From contig JAVTVY010036970.1 in NCBI GenBank assembly GCA_036873755.1, positions 1 to 64,000 on the forward strand: 64,000 nt of DNA. The letters run 5' to 3'. The notes beneath the pieces were generated by a model. That model saw only the letters and a program-made list of their open reading frames with translations, was not told the DNA's origin and made no database searches. The position numbers were made by a program, and so were the translations under genes. Source of the stretch: Hanleya hanleyi. Its lineage: Eukaryota; Mollusca; Polyplacophora; Lepidopleurida; Hanleyidae. Below, one piece after another: positions 43,811 through 56,800 of the stretch. Positions within the stretch are counted from its first letter, which is position 1; each line of letters starts with the position of its first letter.

Positions 43811-44562
43811 ATGGTAAATTCTCTAATAATTCAATCACCAGGGCCTGATCCAGGCCGTTTTTGAGTCCGTTATAATGGGTTTGGGCGCCATGAATTTGGG
43901 CACCCAAATGATGGACAAAAAAAAAAAATTACTCCAAACCAATACTAATGGAAGTACTGTTGCCAAATATTAAGTTATCAGGCTGTTTGGACCATTTAAT
44001 ACTCCCACATCTTCCATGGGCTTCGACAGTCTCACATCATGGCCTATTTCACTATAACTCATCACACTGCGCCGTGCCCAAACTGAAAGTCTAGATCAGG
44101 CCCTGATCACTCTATTAAAGTTTAATCAACCTATTATAATTCAATCACCCCCCCCATGTTGTCAATTGTTCTGATGAATTTCATCACCTATAAAATTCTT
44201 ACAATAAAAAAAGAATTAATTGATAATCTGCAAGGTATTGGACCATTTCGTCAACTCCTGTTAAAAATAAATTTGATTACGGTAATTCCCCTAATAATTC
44301 GATCACCGGAAGTGCTTCGAAAATGGCTTATATCTGGAAATATTCTTGATGGTACCAGCTACAAAGTATCCCATTTTGTCATTATAAGACTTTTCTTCAG
44401 GTTGAATGAAGGATGGGAATGCTACTTTTTCTCTGTGTTTGAATAATAGAGTTGAAATGTGAACTTCCTGTGATTGAATTATTAGGGTAATTACCGTACC
44501 CCCTGATTTGAGGTGAAAAATTTAACTTCCTGTGATTGAATTATTGGAGAATTTACAGTAAC
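43811..44562. mobile_element. Nested MITE pair (outer element)
   Basis: The left end ggtaaattctctaataattc with aatcacc is inverted at the right as gtgattgaattattggagaa. Inside it a related element, 44280-44494, has ends ggtaattcccctaataattc and gaattattagggtaattacc. Two relatives of one family are nested in concentric order. A truncated copy of the inner one lies at 103-205. Confidence 0.75.
44280..44494. mobile_element. Inner MITE (ggtaattcccc ends)
   Basis: 215 bp with inverted ends of about 25 bp. Contains aaaatggcttatatctgga, as in the copy at 103-205. No coding capacity. Confidence 0.75.
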
Positions 44563-44596
44563 ATGTGAATGTAAATGAAATGAAAACATTTTAAAA

Positions 44597-44800
44597 GACT
44601 ATTTCTTCTAATTAGTCAGACGGCAAAACTTAACTTTAGGCAACTGTAGAGAGAAATTCTGCTAACATTCTATCAACTCACTAGCTATCTTTTCCGTTCT
44701 TGGGATAAATACCATATCCATGCCACAGTTTTTACCCTCAGTTGATATAAAGATGCATTTCTAAAAATGCTGTTAGAAAAATTAGACGAAATAGGGTAGA
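44597..44800. mobile_element. MITE (TATTTCTTCTAA ends), copy 3
   Basis: Related to 18000-18220 in inverted orientation: ctatttcttctaattagtca at the left, attagacgaaatagggta at the right, and a shared tcactagctatctt core. The most diverged of the four copies. Confidence 0.75.
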
Positions 44801-45851
44801 ATACAGAAGCATATGTACTCATGATAAGGATTATTAACACAAAATCACACCAGTATATATATTTACAGTTTGTAAAAAATTGGCAATTCAAACACTTGAT
44901 CAGCACTGAGGTAAAGCGTTTTCTCAGATAAACAACACAAAAGAGTTAATTCCATATCGTCACGGTTACTGCAGCTTTTACAAAATGGCCGAATCCTGGC
45001 AGTGACCGTGGTAACCATACAGCATATATAGTGTTAAGCATACAAGTAGAAGGGTTAACATGACAATATAAATGGACAAGTGAGAATGGAGACCTCTCCA
45101 ATGGAAGGAATCCAAATCTAAAAGAGATTTGCTTTAAAACTCTCATTTGCGGACTCGTCCGACTGGTGTAAATGAACGATTCAGTCATGCACAGCATATA
45201 AAAATCATCCAATTCAGAACAAGATTGTCGGAATAAAAAAGTGGCACCATCAGCGACATCAAGTATATTATAGTAATGTACAGGCGAATATAGATATGTT
45301 CACAATTTCTGCAGTGAAGTGTCGAAGAGCGTCAATACACAAATAGTTTCTACTAATTTATTAATTTATGTATGTGTGATTAACATATTAGTTACACCTT
45401 GACACAACTCACAAATGAAGCATCGTCAAACTTATCACCAACGTCCTACTTCATCAACGTAACAAATATGGTGGAAAATCAGATCATTCAAACAATCAAT
45501 ATAAGAGCAGGCCTTGTTTTTCATAAAAATTCATGGGAATCCAAATAGATTCTCGCAACCCAGCTCTATGGGAATCCACGGAAATCCAATGCTATCATTT
45601 CTTTACAGATTGCTAATATTTTACGGGAAGATTTCCACAAATTATTTTGCGGGAGTACTGATGCAAATCGGATTCCCATGGACAAACAAGCCCTGAAGAG
45701 TGAGGTCCACATTCGGAGTCGTGCAGTGAATGTCCACGAGACGCTATGCAATGCTGGCATCAGACAACGTTGTCTCCCACCTCCCAAACCACATTCTGAG
45801 CTTGGGACATACATGTACATGTATGAATTCTGAGTGTTTGATAAAATCAAT

Positions 45852-46068
45852 GATACCTTATTTCTTCTAATCATTCAGATGACAGAACTTCAGGCTACTG
45901 TGTAAAGAAATTCTGCAAACATTCTACAAATTTCACTAGCTATCTTTGCAGTTCTTCGGATAAATAACATATCCATGCCACAGTATTTAGCCTTAGTTGA
46001 CATAAAGATGTTTTTTTCTGCTTCCAAGTTTAAAAATACTGTTCGAAAATGAGAAGAAATAGGGTATC
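45852..46068. mobile_element. MITE (TATTTCTTCTAA ends), copy 4
   Basis: The ends gataccttatttcttctaa and gagaagaaatagggtatc are inverted. The core cactagctatctttgcagtt is the complement of that in copies 1 and 2. Confidence 0.82.
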
Positions 46069-46107
46069 CTGTTCTGATACAGATATAATAATCACACCCC
46101 CTTGTCT

Positions 46108-46138
46108 ATCAATTCAATTCAATTCAATTCAATTCAAC
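46108..46138. repeat. Pentanucleotide microsatellite (attca)n
   Basis: Six perfect copies of attca. Confidence 0.9.
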
Positions 46139-47688
46139 TTTATTGCGATCTCTGCACTGAAGGCATGGACCAAGGGGAGACAACTCCCAAGGGTTGAAAA
46201 GGTTGTCATCTACAGTACCAATTTCAGCCATCTCATCAGATTACATCACAGCTGTCAGCAGATAATCTCATTTCGATGTTGATGAATTGATCAATCTGAA
46301 TCAGATTGTTATGAATGTAATTTAGATTATAATGAACCTAATACAGATTAAATTGAATCTGATTCAGATTGTGAATAATAGAATTCAAATTGTGAATAAT
46401 CCATGTAAAAATTGTAATTCATATTGTAAACGATTTTAATTAAAATATTAATGAATCTAATTCAGACATTTGAATCTAATAGAGACTGTTACGATTCCAA
46501 TTCATATTGCAAATTAAAAATTATTCATATTGTAAATAATTCAGACCAGCCTGTCAAATATCTACTCATTCAGCTACTATAATTGTAATAATAGGGAATA
46601 TTCTGTGACCATATTCAACAATTTCATGAGTCGACAAGCCACATCTCTAATCTTGCTGACAAATATTTCAGAATAGCCCCGCTTCTCTGTATCACTGTTG
46701 ACTCACAGAACTTATTATATATTTATTTATTTACCAAGTACAGTGTATTCAAATTGCCATGTATACAAATCATGGGAATTTCACATGGGACAGTGGGGGT
46801 TAAAATAACATGGGACAATGAGGGTTAAACTTAATCATTTGTTTATGTCCCTGTACCATTAAATTTCGAGAACTTGGCCATCATGTACTAAGACTCCAGA
46901 GGTGAGCGATGCAGGACTTGTTCAGCTTTGGTATTATGTATCTACATGTATATATGTACTACCATTAATAATATAATTAAAGTCATTAAAACTAGGATCT
47001 ATTAAAACCAATTAACTAACGATAAAAAAGCCTTAGGTGAGATTACCAAAAGACCCAACCAATCAAAAGTACATATTCTTAGCCTTCCATCGGATCACGT
47101 TTGGCCGAGAATTTACTACATCCATTGAACATTTCTAAACAAGCCACTTTGATCCACATATATTCTTCAACACAATTAGTTTCTTCAAAATCAGTTTGGA
47201 ACTACATGTAGCTAATACTGAGCACAGAGACACTGAAAAGAAATTGCAGACTGGACTATGCTGATAGCAAGCTTGGAGTGTGTACTTCTGACTGACCATT
47301 ACTTTCGTGAAATTTCATCAGGCCAATTTCACGTATTTACTGAAGCAAGTACTTCCATAGTGAGATCAGCTACATGAAGATGCGAGCCTCCTCTTTGGAC
47401 ATGTATCAATATATCAAAATTATTATTATTATATCAAATTAATAATTTTAGACATCAAATTCCGACAAATCCTGCACTGGTCACCTGGCAAGCATGAAAA
47501 AAATCATCTTAAAAATGTGTAAGTTCAAGTCCTTTAGTATCTTTATCACATTTACAGCTCCACTCGTGGATTTCAGCAGGGGCAGACAACTCCTGTGTAC
47601 ATGGGTTTAAATGGAACGTTCAGCTTCTACCCATATAAATATTCATGTGGACCATGGGACCTATGTCAAGCCCAGGGGGAGATAACTG
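46139..47688. other. Downstream of catulin, nothing coding
   Basis: 46270-46560 is a degenerate series of attcagattgtgaat-like phrases. The remainder is AT-rich and includes the presumed catulin 3' UTR next to 47689. Confidence 0.4.
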
Positions 47689-47871
47689 TCAGTGTCTGTC
47701 ATAGCTGGCCAGTGATTTTGTCAAGGAGGCACTTCTGTACATGTTTTCTGAATGCATGCTGACAGCGGAGTCCGTGTCACTACTGTTAGATCGGACTTCG
47801 GACGAGGAGGATGGGTGGCGCCACCTGCTGGTGATACTGACTGGGGACGAGGCCTGGTAATCTACATTATA
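47689..47871 (-). CDS. CTNNAL1: Catulin terminal exon C6
   Basis: The acceptor is ctcattccag; the stop TGA is at 47689-47691; 61 codons. It encodes YNVDYQASSPVSITSRWRHP, a Ser-rich stretch and SDTDSAVSMHSENMYRSASL, ending in SYDRH. SDTDSAVSMHS is the conserved catulin-like tail. The exon also contains a CTCF-core-like string. Confidence 0.9.
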   Translation of the reverse strand, partial: YNVDYQASSPVSITSRWRHPSSSSEVRSNSSDTDSAVSMHSENMYRSASLTKSLASYDRH

Positions 47872-50800
47872 CTGGAATGAGAACCAAAGAAAAAAGATAA
47901 ATAATAATGGAGATATTGAAGGTGAATGGGGAAGGAATGTTGGAATTTCCTGACAATTAGCGAAGACTTTGTGAAACAAGCCCAATTCAGGCTGGAGCTG
48001 GTTACAAGAGTTACCTACCTTGGTAGCACAGATAAAGCATGTCGTGACGACCTTGGCCACAACGTTCATCAGATTCTTTGTCTCCTGTATGGCACTATCC
48101 ACCTGGTAATAACAGGAAACACAAAATTACACATTACCGTATGGCTGGTATTAACAAGAAAAACAAAATACACATTACACTATGACACTGTCCACCTGGT
48201 ATTATTAACAGGAAACACAAAATTACACATTACAGTATGGCTGGTATTAACAGGAAAAACAAAATACACATTACACTATGACACTGTCCACCTGGTATTA
48301 TTAACAGGAAACACAAAATTACACATTACAGTATGGCTGGTATTAACAGAAAAAACAAAATACACATTACACTATGACACTATCCACCTGGTATTATTAA
48401 CAGGAAACACAAAATTACACATTACAGTATGGCTGGTATTAACAGGAAAAACAAAATACACATTACACTATGACACTGTCCACCTGGTATTATTAACAGG
48501 AAACACAATATTACACATTACAGTATGGCTGGTATTAACAGGAAAAACAAAATACACATTACACTATGACACTGTCCACCTGGTATTATTAACAGGAAAC
48601 ACAAAATTACACATTATATTTTGAAACATTTACACAGGGTACAAAGTACAGTTCGTCAAATAAGTTTTTAGTGATATACTAAATGGAAAAGATGATGCGC
48701 CAACCCCTCAACCCATTAATAGTTGACACTATGATGGGATAGGTGTAGGAGTTATGGCCCTTGAGTAAAACAGAGTTATGACCCTTGAGTATAACAGAGT
48801 TATGACCCTTGAGTAAAACAGAGTTATGACCCTTGAGTATAACAGAGTTATGACCCTTGAGTATAACAGAGTTATGACCCTTGAGTAAAACAGAGTTATG
48901 ACCCTTGAGTATAACAGAGTTATGACCCTTGAACACACTTATTGGTATGAACCAATCATTGGCAAGGCTTTGGTGTAAGACCTTCCATTGAAAAGGTAAT
49001 ATCCTGGACAAAAGACTGACAATACAAATTGCAGCAGATGCCTTGTCAATTATATTTCCAAATCGTTGCCCAATCATTGCTGGGCAATCTCAAGTTTTGG
49101 ATTTCGACAAGTGATGTACAACTCGCGCTGCGCGCTCGTTGTACATCATTCGTCTCGAGCTGACAAATCATGATGTCCCACTCTATAACATGCAATAATT
49201 GTATACCCTCGCATCCCAGATTTTTCCATCAATTATGTATACTTTTCCTTGAAAGCTAAGACATTAAGTTCGATAAAAGAGGTATTACTTGAGACCACAC
49301 TCATGTTTGATGAGCTGCACACATTTTTGTGAATTGTGCAAATTGACCATAACTTGGCTAGGTTATAATTTTTATAACTTCTGTAGTTGGTCGCCTGATT
49401 GATCACTCTCATCATCCATCAATAGAGAATGTACGAACCTTGTTAGGAGTGGCAGCTTTCCCAAAGGTAAGAGCCTTCAATATTCTACCATAATAAATAT
49501 CGACCATAGAGATGCACGTCCCCTGGCATTGCACCCACCATATCTGATGCTGCTGCTGGGGACGTGGACCGATATGATTGATTTACTTTGGTCGATGATA
49601 TCCCATATCATTGATTAAGAGTATGATTTTGAAAATGGAGATCTGTCTGATGAGCCATACTTCCCACAAGTCAATCAGTTCAATAGTTCTCGAGTTATTG
49701 TCCGGATAACTTCTGACAGTTATCTTGCATTACACAGGTAACTGAAAAGCAATCACAACTATCCTCTCACTCCATGATGTCAATTCACTGTCCAAGTTTC
49801 AACCTTGATCAGTTCAATAGTTCTAAAGTTATAAGTCAGAGAAGGAATGTGTCACAATTCAACCGCTGACAATGCACGATGTCTGATGGCAGCCATCTTG
49901 GATTACACAGGTAACTGACCCAACCACCTAAAATTCAAGACGGCTGACAGTGGCCATCTTGGATTATACAGGTAATTGGAAGGCAATCTCAACAGTCCTC
50001 TCACCGATGTCAAGCCACTCTCTAAGCTTGAAGTCGATCGGTTCAATCGTTGGTCGAGTTACTGTCCGGATAAGATCAAACTGCTGAAATCCAAAATGGC
50101 TGGCAGCCATCTTAGAGTACACAGGTAACTGAAAAGCATGACAACCGTCCTATCACGGATGTCAAGACACTCTTCAAATTTGAGTTCAATAGTTCTCGAG
50201 ATTTGAGTCAGACAAGAAATGTGTAAAGATCCGAAAATACAAGATGGCTGATTGCAGCCATCTTGGATTATACAGGTATTTAACTGAAAAGCAATCCCAA
50301 CTGTTCTCTCACCGATGTCAAGGCACTCTCCAAGATCAAAAGTTACCAAGTTATTGGTCTGACAAAAAATGTGTCAAGATCCAACTGCCGACAATCTAAG
50401 GTGGTTGATGACGGCCATCTTGGATTACACAGGTAACTGAAAAGCACTCCCAACAGTCCTCTCACCAATGTCAAGACACTCTCCAAGTTTGAAGTCGATC
50501 GGCTGAATAGTTCTAGATTTATTGATCAGAGAAGAAATGTGTACTGCTGAATCCAAGATGGCTGATTTAGGCCATCTTGGATTACGCAGGTAACTGGAAA
50601 GCAATCCCAACCATCCTATCACTGATGTCAAGACACTGTGCAAGTTTGAAGTCGATCGGTTCAATGGTTCTCGAGTTATTGGTCAAACAAGAAATGTGTA
50701 CCATAACGGGAAAATATTTACGCGGCGGGGGACAATTAAAATAATAATAATAAATTATTGATTAATTAGTGTACAAACCTTGTTAAAAGTGGCAGCTTTC

Positions 50801-53800
50801 CCAAACGTAGGAGCCTTCAATGTGACCTGGAGTGATTGACATAGACTAGGGATCCTCTCCAGATGTATCAACATATCCTCCTTAGGTGTACCTGCTGGTA
50901 CCTGAATACAGACAGACAGACCATCAACATCTAAACGTGACAAGGGGGAACAACTCTGTCAACCCAAGTTCGAATTTGTGCCTCTGGGCATTGATCTGGC
51001 CAACCTGGCACATTGCAACATGCTTTATGGAAGTATCAAATTTGATTTGAAGATTGCGGTGAAATGCATACATTGATATAAATTTCAGAATGATTTAGTT
51101 CAAGAAATATTCACGCAGCATGATAAAATGTATTCTTCACCAGTGAGTGAGTGAATAGGGTTTAACGTCGCTTTCAACATTTTTTCAGCTATATCACGAC
51201 GGGGAAGGGAAGGGGGAGGGGCAGGGGTACCTACTTGAAACAGAGCAGATCTAATGCTGCCATTTTATAGTGCTGTCCCACTGAAATATCATGCCGTAGG
51301 CAGACATGACACCCCACCCAGTCACATTATACTGACACCGAGCGAACCAGTCCTTGTTCTATCCTCTTAATGCTGAGCGTAAGCGAGGGAGCAACAAGTT
51401 CCATTTTTCAAGTCTTAGGTATGACCCGGCCTGGGATCGAACCCAGTACCTAGCAATGCCAAATGCGGAAGGTACATTTAACAATAGATGTTCGTAGGAA
51501 TTGGAATTACTTATCCCTATATGGGATACGGGTTTTTATAAGCAGTGAAATTGAGTGGATTTTCTCAAATTTAAGGAAAAGGGCCAAGGGAGGTAAATCA
51601 GGGCAAGGGAGGTAACTCTTACCTTGAGACCAAACTCACGAACTGTCTTGTACAGCTTTCTCCCCTCTTCAGAGAAGTACTCTGCCTGAGTGAACAGGTC
51701 TTGAGTGGTTCTCAGCGGCCCCTCCCCGCGTGTGAACAGGTACATAGAGAAAGCCATACTAGACATATTCTTGGCTCGTTTGACGATGTCATTATCAGGC
51801 TCCTCCCACTTATCTGTCTCCGCATCCATTTCAGACGTGATCAGTTTCATCTCCAGTCCAAGTTTGGCAATCCTGGCTTGCTCCTGTAACACAACGACTC
51901 CATGAAAACTAGAACACTTTATTCACTATAAATAAAGCAGAAACAAAATTTCCTGTCCCACATACATCATTTTTTTATTACAAAGTTGCAGTCAATCAAA
52001 TAAACTGATGCAGCATAGTATTCATATTTTCATCCAATGATAAGGAAGAATAAATTTCAGTGCATAAACAAGTCAAGCAGAATTTACAGGCGCCTTTGCC
52101 ATTTTAGAATAATTTAGTCTTCAACATTTGAAAATAAAAATTTGAACATTGGATTGACAGACTGAGAATAATAATGGCATTACACACCTTGAGAAGAGAA
52201 AAATATAAACACAAATTATAAGACTGCAATGTTGTTCATGTTAAACAAATAAACCAAAAAAAAATAAGGTTCAGGCCAAAAAATAAAATTTAAATGTTTC
52301 TCATGGACTTTTTTTAAATGCTGGTGTAGGCGGGCAGGTTTTTATTTCATTTTATTTTATTTATTTTTTTGGTGGTGTGGGCGATTTTTTCCCCAATATT
52401 TTTCCCCCTAATATCCAGGTGATCTCATTATCATTAAAGGTTGCTTGATATCATACTTATGTGGTACATGTAGACGTGATCCATCTATGTTTGTCTCTGT
52501 GCATAATTTTTGCATCAACTCAAATGCATTTACAATCGCTGATGGTTGCTGAGGTCCGTACCCTGGCTCATCTACGATCAGCTTGAAGCGCAGATATCTC
52601 CCAAACAACTCGATGGACACCAACTCTGGAGGAATGATCGTCTCCCGACAGTTTGTCCTTCCCGGTTAAACAATTTAACATTGTCGGCGGCGGGAAGACA
52701 CACTGACGTGTCCTCAATTATTTTCTTGTACACCTCAAAAATTGTAGCTAGTTCGTCTACAAAAACGACCTACCAATCCCTGATCAGTTGAAGAACGCCT
52801 GTACTCATCCTCTTGATGACACACGCCGACACAAGCATTGGTGTTATGGAAAAATATGAACTTGAAACATGAAAACAATGACCTTGTGCATTTTTCGGTA
52901 GCTTTGAAAACTGTAATCATGAATCCGAAACAAAAACAATCCGGAACACACTGGGCTTTATCAAAAAAACAATTTCCGCATGATCAAACATAATCATATC
53001 GAGAGGAGTTGCATATAGTCAGCTGATTTAAGCAGTATTCCATATTGTATGCATTTCAAAAGTGAAACACTATTTAGTTTGAAATCTTTTACATCGCTTT
53101 TCAAATTATTGTTTTTCGACTGAACTGATCCTACTTTTACATACAATATGCGCAATGCATGCGTCTATAGTGCATTTCTGCGCATCGAAATTCGGGTAAG
53201 CATGAACGAATCTAAGATGCGGGAGCGAAGATACGCTCTGAAAAATAAATTTCAATGAAATTACTTTGAGATACATGTATGCAGTTTTATTGGATAGATC
53301 CAGATATCTGGCAGGTATTCATCCAAAGTTACAGATAAAACTAGTCTCCAAAACATGTATTCAACAGGCATTCAGATCGATGCGGCAGTTGCTTTTTTTT
53401 TTGTCGAAAATGTCAATAGAAGGGTTGGGCGGGAGGTAAATCATCGGTGCGGCAGTCCATGAGAAACATGTCATTATTTTTTTTTTGCCTTGCTTCCAAA
53501 AACATGAATTGCAGGCAAGCACCTAAAAGGTGCGTGGACCCCTCAGCCTGTTTTTTTTTAGTCAAGTAGGATCAGGGCTGCATCTAGAACCAGTTTAGTT
53601 TTGGAAAACATATGGGCACCCAAAACTCAAATGAAACAAAAAACGAAAGTGTTGTTGTTGTTCAATTTGAAAGGATTTCTGAAGGAAATACTCCTAGAAA
53701 AAGCTTCTGGAAGCCTCAATATCGATCCGATTGCATAGCTGGCTATTGAATTTCATGTTAATAAACCTCTGTTTTGTCACTGATCACAGGCTCTTTGCGC

Positions 53801-56800
53801 CGAAATTCACTTAAAAAAATTGGACCCTCAATAATGAACTACGAAAAGGAACTGGGAGTTTGGGATCGGAACCTGCAAAAAATCCCAAGGGGGGGGCATA
53901 AGCTCCAGGTATGCAAACTGATTCAAAATTGCACAGAGTCCGGCTAAAAATGGGCTCTCCTAATCACTCTTTTTACATAATTTCCAAGGTACAGTAACAT
54001 GTTTGGTGACAAAAATTGAAGCATTATGTTGTACCAGTTAAATGTGTGGACACAAATATGATTCATGCAAAAGTTTTAGAATAAATCATATGATGTAGAA
54101 TAGAATGATTTAATAGCAAAATTTAAGAAAAATGTTGTCCTTCATTCAATGAGAATCATGAATGGACCAGGCTTTCTTGTATCAGCGAACCTTCAAAATT
54201 CACAACGAAACATGCAACCAAGGGTTCCCGATGGGCATAGATAACAGTGCAAAAGCTAAGCCATCAATAAATTAAAAAATTTAAAAAAATTAAAAATCAT
54301 GAAATTATCATAGCCATCTGAAAATCTAATCATTTCATCCGTCAACATTCAGGAAGCTCTCACCAAAGTTTGGTCAGGTCCGACTTGATAGATCTGCAGA
54401 TATTCAGCGGACAAGAACATGTTGATGGGCATAGATAACAGTGCAGAAGCTAAGCCATCAATCATGTCAATAAATAATAATTTTTTTTTTTAAATCATGA
54501 CATCATCATAGCCATCTGAAAATCTAATCATTTCATCTGTCAACATTCAGGAAGCTCTCACCAAAGTTTGGTCAGACCCGACTTCATAGATCTGCAGATA
54601 TTCAGCGGACAAGAACATGTTGATGGGCATAGATAACAGTGCAAAAGCTACGCCATCAATAAATAATAAAAAAAATAATTAAAAATCATGACATCATCAT
54701 AGCCATCTGAAAATCTAATCAGTTCATCTGTCAACATTCAGGAAGCTCTCACCAAAGTTTGGTCAGGCCCGACTTCATAGATCTGCAGATATTTAGCGGA
54801 CAAGAAAATGTTGACGGACGGACGCTAGGACGGACGCACGCTAGGACGGACGGACGTACGTACATGGCAACGACAAGACCCCACAGCCCTATGGGCTGAG
54901 GGGTAAAAATGTGAACTGGCTCGTATCTTGTAAAAACTGACCTCAGCATCGAGTTTAACTGGTCGTAATGCTTTTGAGGTTGTCCCATGCTTCTGTAAGG
55001 GAAGAAAATAAACAACATTCTCAAAGGCATGGAGACGAACAAGTGAAGATGTTTGCAGACAAGACCCATAAGCCAAGGTCAAAGATCAAAGTGAGATCCT
55101 AACCCCATGCTATCAGGATATATTATCATCATGCCAAACATGCCAGAAGGCTGGACAAGCAGTCTTCAAACTAGGGTCAGTTCTCTGTAATTTGTAACAA
55201 TTAGAAAATGGTAAATATTTTCAGATCACAAGATCTTTTCCATCTTGTGTAATCTTAAGGATACTGAGCCCTCCTGCAGAAACTTTTACACACCCTCTAC
55301 AATTTGTCTTCATTCAGGTAAAACTATGCCTTCTAGCTATGGTAATGTATATATTTTTTGAAAACGCATTTCCGAAGGATTTCAAATAAATAAATTTGTT
55401 CGCTGTAAATCTGTAGGTTGTGAAAATATTCGAATTTTAAAAAAATAATTAAAAAAAATGAACCTTTTTTAAATGGCTATTTTCTAAATAAGTATTCCAC
55501 TTATAGTCACTCACATCATCATCATTTTATGCAGGAGACAACTCCAACAGAAAATCTCTGTCTCAGTTTTGTCAATTTTGGTCTAGTTCTTATTTAAGTG
55601 ACATTAACTCCAAAGTTCAAAACTGTGAGATGCTCAATTCAGGTGAATGTCAATAAAATGAGAAAAAGTGAGACGCAAATTTCCTGTTTGAGTTGTTTTC
55701 CACAGAAAATGATGAAGTAAGTTCTGGTAAGTTGACTACTTTTTTGAAAATAGCATTTAAAAAATTTAAATTAAATTTTAATTTAAATTTGTTTAAAATC
55801 CGAATATCTTCACAACCTACAGGTTTACAGTAAACAAATTTATGTATTTGGAATCCTTAAGAAATGTGCTTTCAAGAAATATATACATTACAATAGCTAT
55901 GAGGCATACTTTTAGCTATATAAAGACAAGTTCTAGAGGGTTGGTAAAAGTGTGTGCAGAATGGGTCAGTACCCTTAAGCCAGAGAAGTTTTTTCCCATG
56001 GGAATCTGATAATCCAATTCCTATAAAATTCCTGCCAATTGAAATCAAAGGAAGCCAATAATTTGAGCAGAATTTGATCAAAATATATACAAATAATTAA
56101 TTGGATTAATGGGAGATCACTTCGGCCAAATGCAAGAGTCTGTCTGTCTGTCTTCACTGACCCATGACTTCAGCTGATCAGCTACTGGTTTGTACAATTT
56201 CAGTTTACCCTATCTTTTAACACAGGAGAATATTTTGAACTGGTGATAACTGACATAATTTTATACATGCATATGTACTATATTCTTCCACTATTCAGAG
56301 AAAGTGTCGTTATGGTTAGAATAACGTATAATTTGGCGAATAAACCATGAAAATGTGCCAGCTATCACCAATTCAAAATATTCTCCTGGGTTGAAAGATA
56401 GGGCAAACTGAGATTATACTGAATTAGCAGCTGATCAGCTGAAGTCACAGGTCAGAGAAAACACAGGATCCTCTCTGCTCTCTCAATAAGGCGCAAAGAC
56501 GGATTGAAGCAGAGTAGTTGTAAACCATTACCCAATCTACAAGTCGACATGCATGTATAATAAGTAACAACAATCAACATGATTTGTGAATTATCGACAT
56601 ACATAATATATATCGGATTAAACATTCGGAGACTCAAGAATAAAATTTAAGGGCTTTACAAAGCCATGAATGCCTTGAAGCATCATCTAGAGCATTTCTA
56701 TGTTTCCTTGACTGCGAAGGAGCCCTGTAATTGGCATATATGTACATGTATGGGGAGTGATTGCTCACCTGCAGTTCTTAGAAGAGTAATTTACTGCTCA

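Noticed and set aside
47926..48624. 232-codon plus-strand frame with KTKYTLHYDTVHLVLL repeats
   Set aside because: Antisense to catulin exon C5 and its 96-bp acceptor array; open only because of the repeat period.
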